Of a DNA stretch of 64,000 nucleotides, positions 61,302 through 64,000 are shown in pieces. The notes under the pieces are model-generated. The model had not been told where the DNA came from, did no database searches, and was given only the letters and a program-made list of their open reading frames with translations. Source of the DNA: Ceratothoa steindachneri (taxonomy: Eukaryota > Arthropoda > Malacostraca > Isopoda > Cymothoidae); the NCBI GenBank assembly GCA_963969495.1, contig OZ018335.1:89500440-89564439 (forward strand), given 5' to 3'. A program made the position numbers and the translations under genes. Each line of letters starts with the position of its first letter. Within the stretch, counting starts at the first letter, position 1.

Positions 61302-61879
61302 ACTCTCAGAAATTTACTAATGAAAAAGTTAACACTCACCAAAAAAAAAAATTCTTGCTCAGGATTGCTGCCAGTTATCTTCCCCAAAAGTATTAATCAC
61401 TAATGTATTTATTATACAGTGATTGATGTATTAAATAAATACAAGAAAAATTACACACCCAAATCAGTATTATATCCCAATCTTACAATCGTTAGAGCGT
61501 CGTTTAAGGACCTTAGGTGGTCGCCTTCAAACATATGTTAGCTCCAACTGCCCACAGCGGCGAGGAGATCAAACATGGTAAGCATTTTTGCCGGCTACCT
61601 TTCCCACGCTTCTCCTCATGAAGGGAGGGGGGCTTGAATATACCTATACTCCTCCAGGAGGCTTAATGTAGCCATTTCTCCACACAATCCGTTTCATTCT
61701 CCTTCGATTTCGCACGTTCGAATTAGTGTAGGAAGCGGGTTGGAACGATTGGGATTAGAGCATAGATTTTCAGCCCGCTACAACTGAACATATCAGAACT
61801 GTTACAAGAGCAAATGCATTTAGTATTCGTGTTGTCAATCCATGGAATGATCTCCCAGAGTATATTGTCAGTGCTCCAT

Positions 61880-62477
61880 TGTAGCGGGCCGAAAATCTAG
61901 ACTAACCCGCGTTCCAACCTTATCCTAGGATTTATGGACCTTGAGAACCCTGAGGAAGAATTGATACAATTTGATATACAGTCCTTTACTTTACAAAAAA
62001 ATACAGTTATATTTACAGCTTATATTTACAAAAAAATAGATAAACACCAGTGCACATTCAAATAAATATTTTATACAATTGTAATTTTCCCAACCGAAAA
62101 CAAAGTATGACGGCGCAGAGAACAAATGTCAACAACCCAACCAAGGTAGACACAACAAATCAATCACAACAAAAGGAGCACCCGAACGAGAAGGGGCACA
62201 GGGCTATTTCTTGGCGCTGGGGGGGTGAGGGGGGTGGTAGTAGCAGTCTTGTCAAATAAGAAGGGGCACAGGCTCATCAGCCAATGCAGGTAGGCAGTGC
62301 AGGTACCGCCCTCTGTTCCAGGGCTGGGCTGGGCGGAGCACTCGCCTCGAGGATTCTTCTTACAGTGCGTAAAAGCTTCCACTCTTTAAGTGAACATCCA
62401 CGTGCACACAACAATTTCCCGTTTATAACTTTTATAATTCTAGATATTTACTGTTATGCTTTATAACTGATTTAACA
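61880..62477 (-). repeat. Solo LTR, Gyp-1-related, in LINE-E
   Basis: 598 bp, starting TGTAGCGGGCCGAAAATC on the plus strand and ending TTTAACA. CCAT flanks it (61876-61879, 62478-62481). Only the 3' end of the LTR is clearly like Gyp-1. Confidence 0.85.
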
Positions 62478-62536
62478 CCATCAATAAGTGCCTTCAAGAA
62501 GAGACTTGACAATCACTGGAACCACAGTAACTAGTC

Positions 62537-62840
62537 ATATGAATGGTACTGGGAATGTCTTGATTTAGTGATATGTGAGCAGAGTGAGAAATATTTTTCT
62601 ATTTTTGTTTCTATACAGAAACAAATCATTATATAATGATAATAACTAGGATCAATATGACTGATGAAAAGGAAATTTGACATTTAATTAAAGTATCTGA
62701 AAGAAGCGGACCTGTAACAGTTAAAACTGCGATAGTTTAAACTACTAATGTCCAATACTTTGTAAAATAAGTTGAGGTGGGACCCAAACAAGACAAAGTC
62801 TTATTCTCCCACAAATATCAAATAGGTAAGAATTTTCTTT
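62537..62840. other. AT-rich DNA after the LINE-E stop
   Basis: Probably LINE-E 3'UTR and unassigned DNA; no gene seen. Confidence 0.5.
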
Positions 62841-63215
62841 CAAATGAAAACATATTTAGTACCCTCAGTCTATCTTCATATTCAAGGTGCTTCAGGGAAA
62901 GTATTATTTCTGTTGCCCTCCTTTGTACTGACTCTAGCAGGTTGATGTCATGTCTAAAATGTGGTGACCATGCTTGTATAGAGTACTCTAAAATGTAGCC
63001 TTACAAACGAGTTGTAGAGTTTAAGGATAACCTCTTTACTCTTGTAGCTAACATTCCTCTTAATGTATCCTAGCACCCTATTTGCTCTATTTTTTGTCTA
63101 AATAAACTTCAGTGACCTATCTGCTACTACACCTAAGTCCTTTTCACCCTCAACTGAATTCATCCAATGCCCATCCATTTCATAGCTAAATTTCCTATTA
63201 TCGTATATTATTGAG
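62841..63215 (-). pseudogene. CR1-A-like RT thumb fragment
   Basis: Minus-strand text follows the CR1-A thumb (YEMDGHW, EKDLGVV-like, then HSRHDI and EYEDRLRVLN-like blocks), with several stops and shifts. It is as diverged as the fragment at 47862-48384, and could be a sister family. Lacks catalytic motifs. Confidence 0.6.
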
Positions 63216-63914
63216 TTTGGTCAAGTTCTTTCTAGTGCTCCGACTCCAATAATTTGAAAATGTATCTAAAGTCGCAAAGTATCTGGGCTCCCACTGATGA
63301 AGAAAAGCCGCGCTTCTCAAAGTTCATCCGTGAGTTTAAGTTTTCCTGTTTTTGAACCTGACATAGTTCATAGATCCGAATCTCATATTGTACTTTTGTT
63401 ATCAGGTTTAAAAATTACCGCCTTGATGAAAGAGTACTCCATACGTCCTAATACTTTTTAAGCATTTCTGGCATATTACCAACCTCAGAGAAGAGTGAAA
63501 AAAGAGCGACCAAAATTTCCCCTTCCATGAGTCCTCTAGATGAAATAGATGGGGCTGAGGCCACTGAACTTATTTTCTTTTGAAAGACCGTTGAGAGGGA
63601 GTGGTATTGATAAATTCGAAATTGCGAACTTTTTGATTCATAAGAGAGAAACAAGAGGGTTTAAATATTTTGAAAATTAAAAGAATTTCATTTTCGATCT
63701 GCATCAATATTTCTTTCTACATTGAGTTGCAGCGTCTCGGAATAATGTTCTTAGAGAGTTATAGTGCCACTTTGATCGTCTTTAATATAAATATCCATAA
63801 ACAATATATAACTAGTCATGTTTAATAATTGTTTGGATAAAACATAGAAAGCATTAGTAGACTATCATCGTATGCTGTTTTATAGCAGTTGAACTTCATG
63901 GGTAAAAGGACTAT
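63216..63914. other. Unassigned DNA
   Basis: No recognised element or gene. Short frames only. Confidence 0.5.
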
Positions 63915-64000
63915 ATGTGGCTTTTGTCATCTGTTATATTATATTGTGGGGGACTTTGATTTTATCTTTCCCTGGTGATGGTGCTTTTTGTGGGTGGGTT
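63915..64000 (+). repeat. CR1-A 3'UTR module, cut by the window edge
   Basis: Starts at GTGGCTTTTGTCATCTG within the first hairpin unit and runs on past TGGTGCTTTTTGTGGGTGGG to the window end. Confidence 0.8.

Larger units (their letters stand above)
56994..61483 (-). mobile_element. CR1-B LINE, near full length (4.49 kb)
   Basis: 5'UTR about 61302-61483, ORF1 61301-60282, ORF2 60183-57250, 3'UTR, hairpin and (TTCTTATG)n tail at 56994-57008. Inserted in the Gmr-4 5' LTR with at most a 3-bp duplication, so it is younger than Gmr-4. Only one stop codon was found in its ORFs. Confidence 0.92.
49177..61684 (-). mobile_element. Gmr-4: Ty3/gypsy element with integrase before RT
   Basis: LTRs begin TGTGGAGAAATGG and end CTACGACA in element orientation. 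3' LTR 49177-50744; 5' LTR 55620-56993 plus 61487-61684, split by CR1-B. Duplication CAATC (49172-49176, 61685-61689). Internal order on the minus strand: gag (55396), knuckle, protease-integrase (54338-52482), RT-RNase H (52581-51022). About 15 LTR differences were noticed in 1.57 kb, so the insertion is recent. Order and SCAN-like gag fit the Gmr1-like group. Confidence 0.9.
55620..61684 (-). repeat. Gmr-4 5' LTR, split by CR1-B
   Basis: 55620-56993 and 61487-61684. The break corresponds to 50546/50547 in the intact LTR. TAC occurs at both junctions (56991-56993, 61484-61486). Confidence 0.9.
48483..61782 (+). repeat. Gyp-1-like solo LTR split by Gmr-4
   Basis: Left part 48483-49176 starts TGTAGTGGAGCGAGTG; right part 61690-61782 ends CAGCCCGCTACA. 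Flanking duplication ACTG (48479-48482, 61783-61786). Combined length is about 787 bp, like the Gyp-1 3' LTR, but with a divergent middle. Formed by LTR-LTR recombination before Gmr-4 arrived. Confidence 0.87.
48385..62536 (+). pseudogene. LINE-E RT C-terminus, split by two LTR insertions
   Basis: Three pieces. 48385-48482: IIHGFENVDMNHYFEFNTGN, with a frameshift. 61787-61879: HIRTVTRANAFSIRVVNPW then NDLPEYIVSAP. 62482-62536: SISAFKKRLDNHWNHSN and a TAG. Together these are the last blocks of a LINE RT. The solo LTR with Gmr-4 inside it lies between pieces one and two; the second solo LTR between two and three. Removal of each insertion with one duplication joins the pieces, with only the frameshift left. 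Confidence 0.78.

Noticed and set aside
1..64000. CRISPR arrays, operons, bacterial promoters, tRNA and rRNA genes
   Set aside because: None found; repeats are eukaryotic transposons, and genes lack bacterial organisation.

Overview
The window is gene-poor, AT-rich animal DNA made almost entirely of transposable elements stacked inside one another. I see no bacterial signals, no tRNA or rRNA genes, and no convincing complete host gene. The host is probably an arthropod, perhaps a decapod crustacean. That is inference from the mix: CR1-like LINEs with esterase ORF1 and short tandem 3' tails, a mariner, Ty3/gypsy elements, and an I/Nimb-like LINE.

Labels used below. CR1-A is a LINE ending in (TTATG)n. 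CR1-B ends in (TTCTTATG)n. CR1-C and LINE-G are further CR1-like relics. LINE-D has a PHD/RRM-type ORF1 and an FADD reverse transcriptase. LINE-E is an RT C-terminus and LINE-F a Jockey/I-type ORF1. Gyp-1, Gyp-2 and Gyp-3 are related Ty3/gypsy elements. Gmr-4 is a Ty3/gypsy element with integrase upstream of RT.

Layout. 0-5.1 kb: minus-strand CR1-A relics and an unrelated RT tail. 5.5-6.8 kb: a possible host exon followed by a dead mariner. 7.3-12.6 kb: decayed Gyp-3. 12.6-22.9 kb: a CR1-A copy split by Gyp-1 (14143-22829, TSD ATGG). 22.9-25.4 kb: CR1-C and a CR1-B 3' end. 25.4-32.7 kb: a CR1-A copy split by Gyp-2 (26312-31116, TSD CAGT), an internally deleted relative of Gyp-1. 32.7-34.7 kb: LINE-G and an LTR relic. 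34.7-47.9 kb: a LINE-F ORF1 apparently split by LINE-D, which is itself cut by a CR1-B tail, a 5.2 kb I-like LINE (38043-43238, TSD GCATAAGAA) and a CR1-A tail; a CR1-B copy follows. 48.4-62.5 kb: an RT tail (LINE-E) split by a Gyp-1-like solo LTR (TSD ACTG), itself split by Gmr-4 (49177-61684, TSD CAATC), whose 5' LTR is split by a near-complete CR1-B (56994-61483). A second solo LTR (61880-62477, TSD CCAT) also sits in LINE-E. The last 1.5 kb holds a CR1-A-like RT fragment, featureless DNA and a CR1-A tail.

How the parts work. Gyp-1 carries gag with five CCHC knuckles, a first retropepsin, RT and RNase H. It then has an OTU-like domain with Ser in place of the catalytic Cys, a second retropepsin-like domain, integrase, and a tail with a motif at an exact 22-residue period. 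Gyp-3 shares the OTU-like domain with the same Cys-to-Ser change. Gmr-4 has SCAN-like gag, then protease-integrase, then RT-RNase H. The two CR1 families share no obvious 3' sequence but can both fold into a bipartite hairpin just upstream of the tail. These are the strongest leads for undescribed biology. Most copies carry stops or frameshifts. Nearly identical LTR pairs and perfect target-site duplications show that several insertions are recent.
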